Positions 1-11,287 of a stretch of DNA of 64,000 nt are shown in pieces. Position numbers and translations under genes: made by a program. Below the pieces are notes generated by a model that was not told the DNA's origin, ran no database searches, and worked only from the letters and a program-made list of their open reading frames with translations. Numbering within the stretch: position 1 is the first letter of the stretch; each line of letters starts with the position of its first letter. Location of the stretch: contig NC_045149.1 of the NCBI RefSeq assembly GCF_008831285.2, forward strand, positions 13,728,629 to 13,792,628. The letters are read 5' to 3'. Source of the DNA: Nymphaea colorata. Taxonomy: Eukaryota > Streptophyta > Magnoliopsida > Nymphaeales > Nymphaeaceae.

Positions 1-610
1 GACATGATAAAGCTGAGACCTTCGTTATTTGAATCATTAGAAAAAATTAATATGTACATGAAAAAAAACTATGATTTTTAGTTGATGCATTTTGAGGCAC
101 ATAAAGTCTAGGGAAATGAATTGGTTTGTCAAAAATATCTTCAAATAGGGAAGGCTAGACGACACTGTAGATGGCGGACACATGGACCGAGTTTATCAGC
201 TAACATGATTTGTCAATTCAACTCTTTCTTATTATTTTTCTTTCATTTGACCTTACCACAGAGTAAACTTAACTTTCAAGGTGTGTGCATGGGTATATTT
301 TACAAGAACAATACCTAATTAAACAAAATCAGTGACAGTGGTGAGATTCTACAACATGTACATCGAGTTGGCTCAATTGGAATTCGTTTATTTTTAATAA
401 TTTTTTTAAAAATATATATATATTATATATTTTTCAAGAAATACATATAAATATAATTAAAATCAATTAAAAATTATGGAGCCCGACCTGGCCCGATGCC
501 CACCCTTACTTGCATTGGCATTGAGGGTAATATATATATATATATATATAATTTAAAAATATCATTTTTTGTTGTTATATGTATCTGTCATAATATTTAA
601 GGACAGATTC
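1..610. other. AT-rich intergenic stretch, no gene seen
   Basis: No coding signal that I can support. A GC-rich patch at 481-506 (gcccgacctggcccgatgcc...) resembles the GC-rich ends of small hAT-like elements seen elsewhere in this window (58.1 kb, 54.8 kb). A (TA)n run lies at about 528-551. Confidence 0.5.
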
Positions 611-1380
611 ATGGAATGTTGTAACATAATATTACATAAATTTGTCTAATATTTGGGACACATATAGGGAACAGTTACATACTGTTATTGTTGCCAAACG
701 GACCCAAGATCAAGATAAGACATAAGCATATGTGGAGGCAAGTTACGATGTACGTAGCTTCACCCAGCTCTGTTGGTGGAGAAAAAAAGCCCGGTCAGAG
801 GTAAGGAGTTTTCTTGTAGTGGCCGCTATCACCATCTCTGATATCTTTGGCCGAGTAAAGGCTGCTCAAGCCATTACAGTTCCAAGAAAATGATCAAGTA
901 AGATTATTTTGAGTGCTAAACAAAATCAAGTTAGAATGCATGGAGAATTAAAATGAAAAAATAACCTGTGAAAGTCCAACAAAGAGAACTTTAGATTTTG
1001 TCATTGAATGGATATGGTCAATGATAGTCGAAGGGTCATATAGTCAATGTATTTGAGTTTAATTGGACATCTAACCAAACCAGTTCAAGAAATATCAGAT
1101 ATGGAAAAAAATTTAATATCCGATTAAGAAATTGGATTGGATTCAGATTTAAGAAACGACATCTGACTGGATTCAGATTCAGATTTGGATGTACATATAT
1201 ATCCAATTGAATTTGGATTCAGATCCAGAATGGATTTAATTTTCAATAAAAATCTTATATTCAAGTGCTCTTACATTTTGAAAATCAGCCAGAATTGATT
1301 CAGAATTCGAATTCAGATCGTGATATTGGATTTTAGATTCATTGTTTGTATTCGAATCAGAATTTGAATATGGATATGTG
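611..1380 (+). repeat. Segmental duplicate, copy 1 (pairs with 19897-20650)
   Basis: From 611 onward the sequence matches 19897 onward in the same orientation. It runs through the block with cttcacccagctctgttggt, the lipase-like fragment, and then an AT-rich repeat with many agattcag/ggattcag steps. Copy 1 has a few extra bases near 705-730. The shared block spans host-gene sequence and repeat sequence, so it is a segmental duplication rather than one mobile element. Confidence 0.85.
745..1044 (-). pseudogene. LIP1-like triacylglycerol (acid) lipase, fragment copy 1
   Basis: Two exon-like pieces are read on the minus strand. The piece at 1044-966 gives LYDPSTIIDHIHSMTKSKV then LFVGLSQ, followed by a GT-starting intron-like gap. 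The piece from 883 downward gives GTVMA-stop-AAFTRPKISEMV. Together they match the stretch around the nucleophile elbow (GHSQG) of plant gastric/lysosomal-type lipases, where an intron splits SQ from GT. Those enzymes are alpha/beta hydrolases that hydrolyse triacylglycerols. Here His of GHSQG is Leu and a TGA interrupts the second exon, so this copy is dead. The rest of the gene is absent. Identification rests on these two short stretches and on the better-preserved copy at 20 kb. Confidence 0.6.
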
Positions 1381-1480
1381 AATATCCAAAAAAACAGATA
1401 TAGTACAAGATTTATCTTATTTGAATCTGATACAATAACATTCCTACTCCCAACTCTAATCCAAGGACTCCAGAAAGACA
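1080..1480. repeat. Degenerate AT-rich dispersed repeat
   Basis: Starts just beyond the lipase exon and is shared with 20330-20650. Made of loose repeats such as ggattcagattcagatttgg. Related text recurs near 6400, 30650, 39700 and 53900. In the 20-kb copy it begins with agggttgtcaat immediately after the lipase exon, consistent with a transposon end. No ORF of note. Confidence 0.5.
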
Positions 1481-3289
1481 ATAAATAACAAAAGATACAA
1501 ACCCCTTAAATTATTCCCTACTGGCCTGCAAGTGTCATGCAACAGAGATAGCTAATAAGAAACTTTGGTAGATAATCAAAATTAAAAACTCCATCATATA
1601 CGTATGTGTGTATGTATTTGTGTGTGTGCGTCTATATATATGTTTGCATCCCAAATTTTTATTGGTTTTGGAGTGCTTCAAAAAAATTGAGTTTTGTTTT
1701 GAAATAAGAAAGAAAAGGGACTCGCTCGTTGGTACGAGGATTGACTGTTCCCGGCACCTTTACCGGGGGTAATCGATCCAAGGGCTATGTTCATCATTGA
1801 TGCATTTCATTTTAACTTAAACATCATTTTGATTCTATATGCGGTGTAGAAAATATTGAAAGTTTGATGTTTCAAATTTTTGAAAAGACTCTTGAAAGGT
1901 TGCTTGAAAATGTGAAATGTTTTGAGGAAAAAGTGGAATTAGTAAGTATCGTTTGAAAAGCTTGTGAAATCATCTTGAAATCACTTTAGTGTTCTCTTAA
2001 GACTTTAAGTAGGTTTGAGATTTTGCTCTAATTCGGTTACCACCTAGTTAGAGCTCCATCCCATCTTTCTTAAGTTCTTTTGGAGAGATGCTTGTGATCA
2101 TAAGTGAAATAAAGTGGGTGAGAATGCATAGATGCATTAATCCTATATGAATGTAAAACATTCCTACCACAACATTCATCTAAAGTCATTCCTACCACAA
2201 CAAACATCTAAGGTTTTTCTTGTTGTATATAAGAAGGGAAAATTTTTGAAAGAAGATTGAGATTGCAGACCATCAAGCATGACTCCAATGTTGGGTCATT
2301 ACTTGGTTTGTGGTCTTAATGAAGTTGGTAGATAAAAATATCATGAGAGGAGAATGTTAAAAAGAATACAATAGATAAAACACTCTTATGAAAAGAAAGA
2401 GAGAGAGATAGAGAAAGACATGCATACATGTGTACATACCATCACATATACACATACATGAAAGCTTAAGAGAAAAAGATGTATTGATTTGAAGAGAAAT
2501 AGAAATTTTAGAGGAAAAGAAAAATATCATACATATATATGGGTTTGAGAAATTTTATAAGAGAAGATATTTGTCTTGAAAAAATGAATAAATATTTGAA
2601 AGAGAGGAAATAAAGCACATGTACATACATATTCATGCACATATTAAAATTTATAAAATGAAAAATAAAAGCATAGAGAGAGAAAGTTGGGGGTCATCAT
2701 GTTGGTATAGATGTATATAACATGTGTATACATCCATACCTTCACAAGATTAGAAATCAAGGAATAACTTAAAATTACCAACTTCAATTTTAATGTGGGC
2801 CGGAGGGGAGCTTGGACTCATACAAGAGTCTAAGCTAAGTCCCTAGGGCCATGTTAGAAGGTTCCTTTTGAAAATGTTTTAGAAAATAAGCAAAGAATGT
2901 TATTATTTAGTTTATTGTAAGGGATATATTTCTTCCACCATTGGGTATAGAAGAAAACAAGCAACATAATGACACACTCGTTAGGGTTTCTAATGGGATG
3001 ATTAAGAAGGAAACTAGCGTAAAATGACATACAAATCATATTAACATATACATTTTCGTGAGGGTTTATCCCAGGTTAGACAAGTCCCAACCTCAAAAAT
3101 TAATATGAAAATAAAGAGTCCCCAAACCACACTCTCATTCCCATCATACATTCACATATAAGTAGAAAATCAAGCAACTATGCATCGAAAATATATAGAC
3201 AACATTCAAGGAAGGAAAAAGAGAAAGAGGATGACGGAAAGTGAAAGGTTCAATTAGGAGGGAGGACATGATGTAATTATGAAATGATA

Positions 3290-4215
3290 TGTCACCTCAT
3301 CTTCTCATGTTTCCGGTGCACTTGAGTATAGCCTCTTGACTCTAAAATAGAGATTGAGAGCTATCTCGGCCATGGGGCAATAAGGAATAGAGAAAAATAA
3401 GATGAAGCAAAAGAACAACAAACAAGTATTAATGAAAAGAAATAACATGATTAAAATAAAAGATCATCTCGTCTTTCCATGCTCCCGGTGCACTTGAGCA
3501 TAACCTCTTGTCTCTAAAAAGAGATTGAGTGCTACCTCCTTTAGCCATAGGGAGATGAAGATGAGGAGAAAATATAGTAAGAAAAACAATGCTATATTTA
3601 ATAAAAGAGAAAACATGATTCAATCACGAAATGAAAGATCATCTCATCCTTCCATGCTTCCCATGCACTTGAGCATAGTCTCTTGCCTCTAAAAAGAGAT
3701 TGAGTGTTATCTCCTTTGGCCATGGGGAGAGGAGAAAGAGAGAAAAGAAAATAACAAGAACAAGGTTATATTGAAGAAAGGAAATAACAATAACAACAAG
3801 AATATATTCATGAAGGGAAAGAACAACAACAACAAGAAAATTTGAAAGAGCATGATTTAATCATAAAATAAAATATCATCTCATCTTCTCATGCTCCCGG
3901 TGCACTTGAACATAGTCTCTTGTCTCTAAAAAGAGGTTGAGTGCTATCTCCTTTGGTCATGGGGAGATGAAGATGAGAAGTGAAAATGAAAACAATCAAC
4001 AAGATTATGTTCAAGAAAATAGGAATAACATAATAATAAGAACATATTAATGAAAAATAACAACAATAAGAATACTTGAAAGAACATGATTTTATCATAA
4101 AATAAAATATCATCTCATCTTCTCATGCTTCCGGTGCACTTGAGCATAGTCTCTTGTCTCTAAAAAGAGGTTGAGTGCTATCTCCTTTGGCCATGGGAAG
4201 ATAAAGATGATAAAA
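3290..4215 (-). repeat. ~175-235-bp tandem units inside LTR copy 1
   Basis: Five units, each containing the complement of ccatggcc, aaaggagatagcactcaa, ctctttttagagac and gtgcaccgggagcatgg. Unit landmarks sit near 3372, 3547, 3719, 3957 and 4190, so three spacings are ~175 bp and two are ~235 bp, the longer ones padded with aacaacaac-type sequence. The same unit is repeated ten times in the other LTR. Confidence 0.85.
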
Positions 4216-4257
4216 AGAAAAAAAAGAAAAAGAAATGAAAGAGATGATGATTACATA

Positions 4258-4486
4258 CCTCTAATGAGAAATGACCTAAGGAAGATAAACACTTTCACTT
4301 GAAATCCCCTTTGAGTGAAGCTCCAAGAGGGTTGTAGCTTGCTCCAAGTTGGAGAGAAAAATGGAGAGAGGAAGAGGGAGAGAGAGAGATCTCAAGAAAA
4401 ACTCTAAGTCTTTAAGTGAGAATACACTAGAGTTTCTCCCAAGGGCCAATCTTACCCAAGAGGGGGGAAACTGGAGGGTATTTATA
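4258..4486 (-). promoter_or_regulatory. LTR promoter: TATA box and downstream splice donor
   Basis: On the minus strand a perfect TATAAATA lies at 4486-4479. About 220 bases downstream is TTAGAG|GTATGTAA, with the intron G at 4258, a good plant 5' splice site. The same pair occurs in the same order and spacing in the LTR at 10604 (TATA 11288-11295, donor 11525) and in the relic at 32617 (TATA 33060-33067, donor 33341). Function is inferred; no transcript evidence is available. Confidence 0.5.
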
Positions 4487-4529
4487 GAAGATTTTGAAGC
4501 CAAAACCCTAAATTTGAATTTTTTGACTT

Positions 4530-4960
4530 AAAAAGACTAAAAACACCCTCTAAAAGAAGATTTTTTGGTCAAAAGGAAGGGCAAATGAGTTTCGTCCACC
4601 CAAAAAGACTAAAATTACCCTCTAAAATGAGGTTTTTTGGTCAAAAAGAAGGGAAAATGGGTCTTGTCCACCCAAAAAGACTAAAATTACCCTCTAAAAG
4701 GAGATTTTTTGGTTAAAAGGAAGGACAAATGGGTCTTGTCCACCCAAAAACACTAAAATCACTCTCTAAAAGGAGATTTTTTTGTCAAAAGGAAGGTCTA
4801 ATTGGTTTTGTCCACCCAAAAAGACTAAAATCACCCTCTAAAAGAGATTTTTTGGTCAAAAGGAGGGACAAATTGATCTTGTCCACTCAAAAAGACTAAA
4901 ATTACCCTCTAAAAGGAGATTTTTTGGTCAAAAGGAGAAGCAAATGGGTCTTAAATGATC
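4530..4960. repeat. 72-bp minisatellite in the U3 part of LTR copy 1
   Basis: Six units beginning at about 4531, 4602, 4674, 4746, 4818 and 4889, each with aaaagactaaaat, accctctaaaaggagat, ttttttggtcaaaagg and cttgtccaccc. The other LTR has only one unit-like stretch (about 11045-11130), so the array expanded in this copy or family branch. Confidence 0.9.
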
Positions 4961-5097
4961 GATTTGGATCTGAACTTGGGTTTTGGATCTAATTTGGATA
5001 TGGAAGTTGTATTTTGGATTTAATTTGGATCTAAATTTGAGTTTCGTGCTTGGATAAAACATCATAATCTTTTAGAAAAAAATTTGGTGTGATTACA

Positions 5098-5487
5098 ATA
5101 TATATATATAGATATATCATAGTCATAGAAAACGCGTTTTTTAAAAAAAAATGAAAAAATGCGATAAATTAAATGACAGTTTAAAACTTAAAAAAACAAC
5201 ATTTTTTTTGCAAAAAAACGTTAAAAATTAAAAAAATACATTTTAACATGTTTTTAACATTTTCTCTTATTTTTTCACTTTTTTCATTTTTTTAATGCCA
5301 AACAGTTTTTTTTATTCTTTTTTATTTGTTGCAAATCTACTTATCTTTTCATGTTTATGTTACTGGTTTCTCACTTATTTTACTTTTTGCTCGTTTTTAG
5401 TTTTTTAAAATTTTAAAAAATTTACCATATTTTTCTCATATTTTTCTACTTTTTTCAAGTGCGGTATTATACCCGAGAATAACCTCG

Positions 5488-5534
<47 letters not shown>

Positions 5535-6050
5535 GATTTTGTATTTAAAAAATAGCAGATTATAAACTTTTGACGAACTCTTTGCAGAGGCCGTTAACAG
5601 TAAAAATGCTAGTTCTTTCTTATAAATCCTATTTTTCTTCTTATATGGCTTGGTAATCAACTGATCAACCTTGGTCAAAGCATGTAAATTTAAATAGTCA
5701 AATAAAGGAAAGAAAATTTGACGGAAGTCATTAAGAATCTCAAATTTATTCATGTCATCTCTTATTGTTAGATGTCATATGCAGAGTCAGGACGATGTGA
5801 AAGAAATGTACATTTTATTTCACTAAAGAAAAAAGATTTCACTGCTGCAAGTAATATAGGGACCTTCAAAAGTGATAAAGAAGAGCTAAGACACTAAATC
5901 TAAAACTCTGAATTGATATGCCACCAAAAGTTTCAAGGAATCCCATCAATTTGGAAACTCAGTCATAGTTATAACAGCAAAAATATAATTATCAAACTTT
6001 TTACTTACTAAACTTCCAAAAAACCAAAATTTTTAACAATTGCTAATAAT
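5098..6050. other. AT-rich spacer with (TA)n
   Basis: Long T and A tracts, then a (TA)n microsatellite at about 5490-5531. No supported gene. Confidence 0.5.
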
Positions 6051-6390
6051 GTGATGGTTGGAAAACTTGAGCATGTAGGAAAAAGATCAAAATTTCAACT
6101 TTTCCATGGATTTGCAGAAATTTTCAAGACTTCTTTTCCTTTTTTCTTGCAAAGTATTGTCACAACCAATTTATTGACCACAATTTTCAAATCTCAAAGA
6201 CTGATTGAAATTTTCCAATGCAAAAGTTCTTAATTTTTGTCTCCCATATATGGGCCTGGGTGTTCCTAAGTTTGAGACGACAAGGGCAATGATCAAGAAC
6301 ACAAGTTCATCTGAGAAGAAAAAGAATAATCCAAACATATTCTCTAAGAGAGACCTCCACAACACAGGAAGCCCTGACACAGGTTGATCT
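6051..6390 (-). repeat. Repeated segment of unknown nature, copy 1
   Basis: The block containing tttttgtctcccatatatgggcc and cctccacaacacaggaagcc recurs in the same orientation at 20655-20790 and inverted at 26865-27150. In the 20-kb copy it lies upstream (in minus-strand terms) of the lipase fragment, so it may be 5' or intronic sequence of that gene. On the minus strand a short hydrophobic reading (LVFLIIALVVSNLG) could be a signal-peptide remnant, but the reading frame is not conserved between copies. Confidence 0.4.
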
Positions 6391-6740
6391 GAATCAGTAT
6401 CGGATCCGATACTTATATATATCAGAATCAGAATCTGAATCTAGTCAGATGTTATTTCTTAAATCCGAAGACATCTATTTCCTAGAGATTAATTTTTTTC
6501 CATATCTGTTTTTTTTTTTTTTTGGAACAGTTCAATTGGGCATGCGATTGAGATGGAAAATGACATTTAAAGTCTATCTATCTTACCAAGTGAAATACGA
6601 GGCAGTTCCAATTCTTTTGCTTACGTTACATGGAAAGGCATGATATCTAGATAAAAGGTAGAAACAGAGAGATAACATATAATTAAGTGACAAATTGTCA
6701 ATGATTTTGCAAAAATTATCAAAAACAATAAATGAATACA
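6386..6740 (+). repeat. Direct duplicate of 53963-54310
   Basis: Shared landmarks include atcggatccgatacttatat, tggaacagttcaattgg, aaaatgacatttaaagtcta and acatataattaagtgacaaa. Differences are mostly single substitutions. The ggaacagtt end also resembles the start of the inner inverted arms near 30950 and 39615, so this is probably a dispersed element. Confidence 0.8.
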
Positions 6741-6759
6741 AAAAACGTATAAGAGAAAG

Positions 6760-7290
6760 GGAGGAAGGGGGTGGTGGGATTCAAAAAGGAGTTCGAGTTG
6801 GTAAGGTGATGTTGGTCAAGATAATGCTCCCGATAAGGCTCGGACTCTCCTTTAAGCCAAAACTCCCTTCGAGTGGATCCATTAGCGCCACAAAGACGGG
6901 TAGCCTTTGCTTGTTGCACGCCACATCTGCATTGGGATTGATAACCACATCCACCATCGCCTTGAATTCCTCCACTGAGGCATTATCTTCTTTTCCTATT
7001 CGCTTGACACCACTTTTTGAGGTGTGCTTAATCCTTGAGTGCTCACCCTAGGCCTACTGACCTGCCCAAATGTAGAAGACACAAATCAATTTCTTGAAAA
7101 CATCACCGGTTTCATAATTTGTTGCAAAGTGTGAATGGTTATCATGCTTCAGTAGGCCTAGTAACAATAGTATTTTCTTAAGCCATACCTCGGGCTTATT
7201 CCTCTGAGGCACCGCCACGGCTCCTGCTTCCCATGTGCAAACTGCAACCGCATAGGCATCAGCATAAAGTATTAGAACCACATTTCACAT
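6760..7290 (-). other. Unassigned stretch with minus-strand exon-like readings
   Basis: Base composition rises here. The minus strand from about 6990 down gives VEEFKAMVDVVINPNADV and LPVFVALMDPLEGSFGLK. A separate minus-strand reading at 7281-7060 gives WLKKILLLLGLLKHDNHSH and KKLICVFYIWAGQ, followed by GT. These could be exon remnants of a host gene. I do not recognise the family and there is no linking evidence. Confidence 0.25.
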
Positions 7291-7339
7291 ATGCTAGTGT
7301 AGATATAACAAAGCAAATGCGAGCACATTCTACCAGCCT

Positions 7340-7795
7340 CCTATGGAATTAGTGTTAAAAGATGGAAAAAAAAAACTCACGCATGTACCTGGTTCGGCAT
7401 TTTGGTGCTTGCATCCATGGTAAAGAAAGTTCTCTCTTTATTCATTCTCTGATGTTCTTGAGAGAAGATGGACTCTCAATATATAGCGTACAGGCCTGAC
7501 CATTTTAGGTAAGATAATCACGCAGGAATCCTGCGTGATAAACAAAGTGTCAAGAAAAAAGGGATCGGATCTATTATCAGGATCTGTTATTGTTATGCAA
7601 ACTACATTTTCGGTGGTTAATGGATTGGGATAGAAATTGTGTATTATCATGATCTTGTATACCAAAAATCTTGTAAGTGATAACCTTTTTCTGTATTATA
7701 TATATGTTACTTAAAGGAATCAATAAAAATAAGTTCTCTCCAGCTTTATCTTTCACGCTTCCTCTGTTTTCTTCTCTAAGTTTTCACACAAAGCA
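7340..7795 (+). mobile_element. Possible LTR remnant (Copia-like end)
   Basis: Suggested by a pyrimidine-rich start, ctctcaatatatagcg as a TATA-like box, a perfect hairpin at 7517-7539, a second TATA stretch and aatcaataaaaataag as a polyadenylation-like signal, then a pyrimidine-rich tail ending ttttcaca near 7785. No matching second LTR or coding region is present. Weak call. Confidence 0.3.
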
Positions 7796-8700
7796 ACAAG
7801 ATCTTAATGGGTAAGGGAACAATGAAATAAGGCAACTATGAGAAAGGCAGCTCTAGATAAACCTTCCCAACAGAGAAATGAGGTAATGGAGGCAATCCAT
7901 GTGATTTTGCCAACTATATATGGCTCATTCTTGGAAGTCTTGTAGTTGCGTCGCTTATGATGGCTGTGAAGGGTAAAACCTACCGATTGGACTTGAACCA
8001 TGGCTTCCATGCACACTGTGAGAATTTGGAAGGTCACGGTTCATAAAAGGTTTCTTAAACACTGAGGAGAAAAGACCAAAAATTTACAATAAGGTGGTAA
8101 CTGAAACTTGCTTAGATTCCTAAATTAGTCAGACTCTCATAGAAGCCAAGATTGGAAGGTTGAGTTGGATTTACAGTGCAAATTTTGATTCCCATTCTAC
8201 CATCTTTTCTGGGTATTGGGGATTTTCCTAAGAAAACAATAAGATAGTGGTGGGACAAACATATAATTTATGATCAGCAGCATCTTTAAACGAATTCTCA
8301 TTCCTACTGTTTGTTTTGGCTTATTCTTAGTAATCAAAACATAAACAATTGATAACGCGCTCAACAATTGCCAATTGGTATAAGCCGCAAAGACCTGAGT
8401 TTTTCATCTAAACTGCCAATTGGCTTAATTTCACGGAAAACATGAATTTCATTGCTCCAGACAATCATAATCCTTAATTTTGGTTATGAACACGACCACT
8501 CTTTGAAACCTTAATTTAATGTTCAAACTTGGGCCCAATTATATGGGCCCAATTATATGGAGTAGCCAGACAAGACCTGCCTCATAGTCCATTCAAAATA
8601 TGTTAACCATATACTAATTGTTTTATAAAAGGAAAAAAAGTCTAGCTCCACCCCTGATTGCGAAAGACAAAAAATCCCACAAAAATGAAAAAAGAACAGA
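7796..8700. other. No recognised gene
   Basis: A minus-strand reading at 8037-7804 (contains YKTSKNEPYIVGKITWI) is open but matches nothing I can name. The rest is AT-rich. A small tandem duplication, gggcccaattatat, lies near 8530-8560. Confidence 0.3.
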
Positions 8701-10221
8701 CAAGTCATGGGCTTGGTGCTGGGTGTGCAGGTCACCATTTTGCTGGTCTGCATCTGCATGAAGGCACCATTAATCTCTCCATCTCAATATTTGTGTAAGT
8801 AGTGGCCCGTTGTTTTGCAGTTACCTCTGTTCTAATTTTCTTTCCCATGTTGCTACAGAAAAGTGCAGCATGGCTTGAGTTTGACACGCAAGTTCCAGTT
8901 AGCCAGTATTTAACTGTTCCGTTGCTGTATATCATTTCTAGTGTAGGCAGCATATCTCGTGGCTAAAAATATGGAATGAATAAAAGTTCTTACCATAAAA
9001 AAGACATGATTTTTTTCCTTTGCATCCTTGTATTGCCGAATGCATTGGAAGAAGTGGCATATATATGGAAGAACCAGCACCAAAGGAATTGCAACAGAAC
9101 GACTACCGCAAACAGAATCGGCTTCAAACCATGCAATTGTTGCAACCTGAAGCCAATTTTTTTTTCTTTTCAATAACAAACTCACACTCTGTTGCTCCAA
9201 AGAAGAAAATAAAGAAAAAAAACAGTAAACAATGAAAAAGAAAGATAAGTGATTATGGAGCGAGTTTTTTATATTAACCGAGTTTTTTATATTAAAAAGT
9301 TGAATTCCTCCATTCATGCTTCCCCTCCTTCCTAGAAGCACCCCCAACTTACAATTTTCAGAATTCTATTTAAAAAATAAATAAATACAAAAAAAAATCT
9401 AATACTGCAGTTTTTTCAAAGTCAAAATCATGTGTGAATGTCATGTTTTGCAGCAGATCTTTAATTCAATGTACCAAAAGTTTGGATGGGTTAGCACAAT
9501 ATCCATCTACATTTTGGCCAATGGATGGCTGGTCATAACCCCCTTAAAACATGCCTTAAGCTAATACAAACTAATGTATGTATAATTTGTCCTTATTAAG
9601 GGTCTATTAGTCATTTTTATCAATTTAAAACAAGCTTAAGTCAGTAACAACTTAGACCTATTGGCAAACATATTTTGTTTAAGTAGTGGTGCAAAACTTA
9701 CATTGTGTTTTATAACAGTGTGAAAATGGTTTTTCATGTCACTAGTTATTCCTCAGTCTTCTTCAAATTTCTTTTTATTTTATTGTGTTTTCTTGTTCTA
9801 ACCGAAGACGGCGTTCCAATTCCAGTGACCTTTGAGCTCAGCCGCCAAGAATGAATATACATTGTTGGGGTGGACAAAACATCTCATAATAGATTTTGAC
9901 TCAAGTTCTGACGATGATTTATCTCTTCAGTAGGACCTGGACAAGATTTTCTCATTGTTGTTTTTCTCTTACACTGTTTGAAAACCATGCCTTGGTTTTC
10001 CACTGGACAATTCATTTAAGACAAATTATCCAGTGAAACTCATTTGAGACAGTTTCCACCTACAATGTCATTTATGTAATGACCCATGGCCGGAGCCAAA
10101 CTAGAATTTAGCAATATTGAAGTCTATTTTGAGTAAAAAATTCCGTAGCCCTATTATGTAGGCTAAATTCCAGTTTTTTTTTTACGTTGCAACGTAAATT
10201 GAATGGACTTCCATTGGATTA
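8701..10221 (+). repeat. Segmental duplicate, copy 1 (pairs with 47405-49534)
   Basis: From caagtcatgggcttggtgct to ttccattggatta the sequence matches 47405-49534 in the same orientation. Copy 2 is longer mainly because of an extra ~540 bp at about 47935-48475 and a 39-bp tandem duplication. The right end of the shared block is also the breakpoint of an LRR receptor-kinase fragment that begins at 10222 here and is absent from the other copy. The minus strand contains short readings (VKYWLTGTC, LEMIYSNG) conserved between copies but not assignable. Confidence 0.85.
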
Positions 10222-10598
10222 AAATTGTTGCTATTCATCATGAGAATTTGGAGATTGGGCAGGTTGCGACCAACATCTTTAGGGAGATGCCCTCTTAGTT
10301 GATTGGCCACCAAACTCAAAGACTGAAGAGTGGATATGTTAAACAAGCTCCCCGGCAGTCTACCAGAGAGATTGTTTATTTCCACATTAAAGAATGTTAA
10401 GTGGGTTAAGCTTCCCAACTCGGAAGGAATGTTCCCGTGCATATGATTTTTGACCAATATCAAGGAACTCCTGTTTTGAGAGGTTGGCAAAAGTGATTGG
10501 AAACCCGTGAGCCTGTTACCATAAAGGTTTATGCCCTTGAGTACCAACAGACTGCCTAGGAATTCTGGAATGCTTCCATAGAATTGGTTATGTGGTGC
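10222..10598 (-). pseudogene. LRR receptor kinase (a), downstream part of the LRR domain
   Basis: Minus-strand translation gives canonical plant LRRs: NQFYGSIPEFLGSL, GNRLTG, NHMHGNIPSELGSLTHL, NNLSGRLPGSLFNISTL, NQLRGHLPKDVGRNLPNL, SNNFN. It aligns closely to the LRRs of copy (c) around 61.2-61.55 kb. It joins upstream, across the inserted solo LTR at 10604-14833, to the N-terminal part at 14839-15318. The gene stops abruptly at 10222, so all later LRRs, the transmembrane segment and the kinase are missing. The family (LRR-XII: Xa21, EFR, FLS2) comprises plasma-membrane immune receptors. This copy cannot encode one. Confidence 0.85.
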
Positions 10599-10603
10599 TG
10601 ACC
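10599..10603. repeat. Target-site duplication of LTR copy 2, left
   Basis: TGACC here, TGACA at 14834-14838. The undisturbed LRR copy near 61.55 kb reads ctgacagtgtttggagacc, so the ancestral site was TGACA and the left copy carries one substitution. Confidence 0.75.
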
Positions 10604-11287
10604 TGTAATCACCCCAAATTTTTCCAAAAATTTTTAAAGATCCAAAACCTAAGTTCAGATCCAAATTGAGAATTTCAGATCCAAAATTCGAATCACGTTC
10701 GAAACAACAAAATTTGAGCGTCGCGCGTGCATAGACCTTCCCTTTGTTTTAAAAACTCATTGCTCATGCCAAAATGTCTTTTTAAACCCAAGTCGCACGC
10801 TCGAACGAGTCGACAATCGACTAAACCAAAATCAGATTTAGAGCGAGTTCGGAGTCACTCAAAATGGAGTCGACCACCCATTTTTCTTTAACAAAGAACT
10901 TTTTTTTACATATTTAAAAAAAAATGAATGTTTAAACAATATTTTTATTTCATATTTATTTTATTAGATTTTATTTAATTTTATTTGACTCAAAATGGAG
11001 TCGACCACCCCGATGCTGTTGCGTCCGGGCGCTGTTATTTGCTCATCCCTCCCCCCTCCTTTTTGACAAAAAAACGCCCTTCAAGGGGCAGTTTTAGTCT
11101 TTTTGGGTGGGCAACAGCCCTGCCCACATCAGAAAATGCTTTTACAGGCCTAATGACCAATCCCATTTATTTGAAGCCTATTTCTTTTATAAAAAATTAA
11201 AAATAATTCAAAATTACGTGAAATTCGGATGAAAATGTTATAAAATTCATAAAAATTCAAAATTTGGGTTTTGGCTCCAAAATCTTC

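Larger units (their letters stand above)
1641..5097 (-). mobile_element. Solo LTR of a long-LTR family, copy 1
   Basis: Read on the minus strand this element starts TGTAATCA and ends GGATGCAAACA (plus-strand ends TGTTTGCATC and GATTACA). It is flanked on both sides by ATATA, a 5-bp direct repeat, though in low-complexity sequence. It matches the 10604-14833 element in inverted orientation over most of its length: same ends, same TATA box, same splice-donor motif, same ~175-bp tandem units and same GC-rich terminal block. Length 3457 bp. It has no coding domains, primer-binding site or polypurine tract, so solo LTR is the best call. A non-autonomous TG...CA element is the alternative. Confidence 0.75.
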
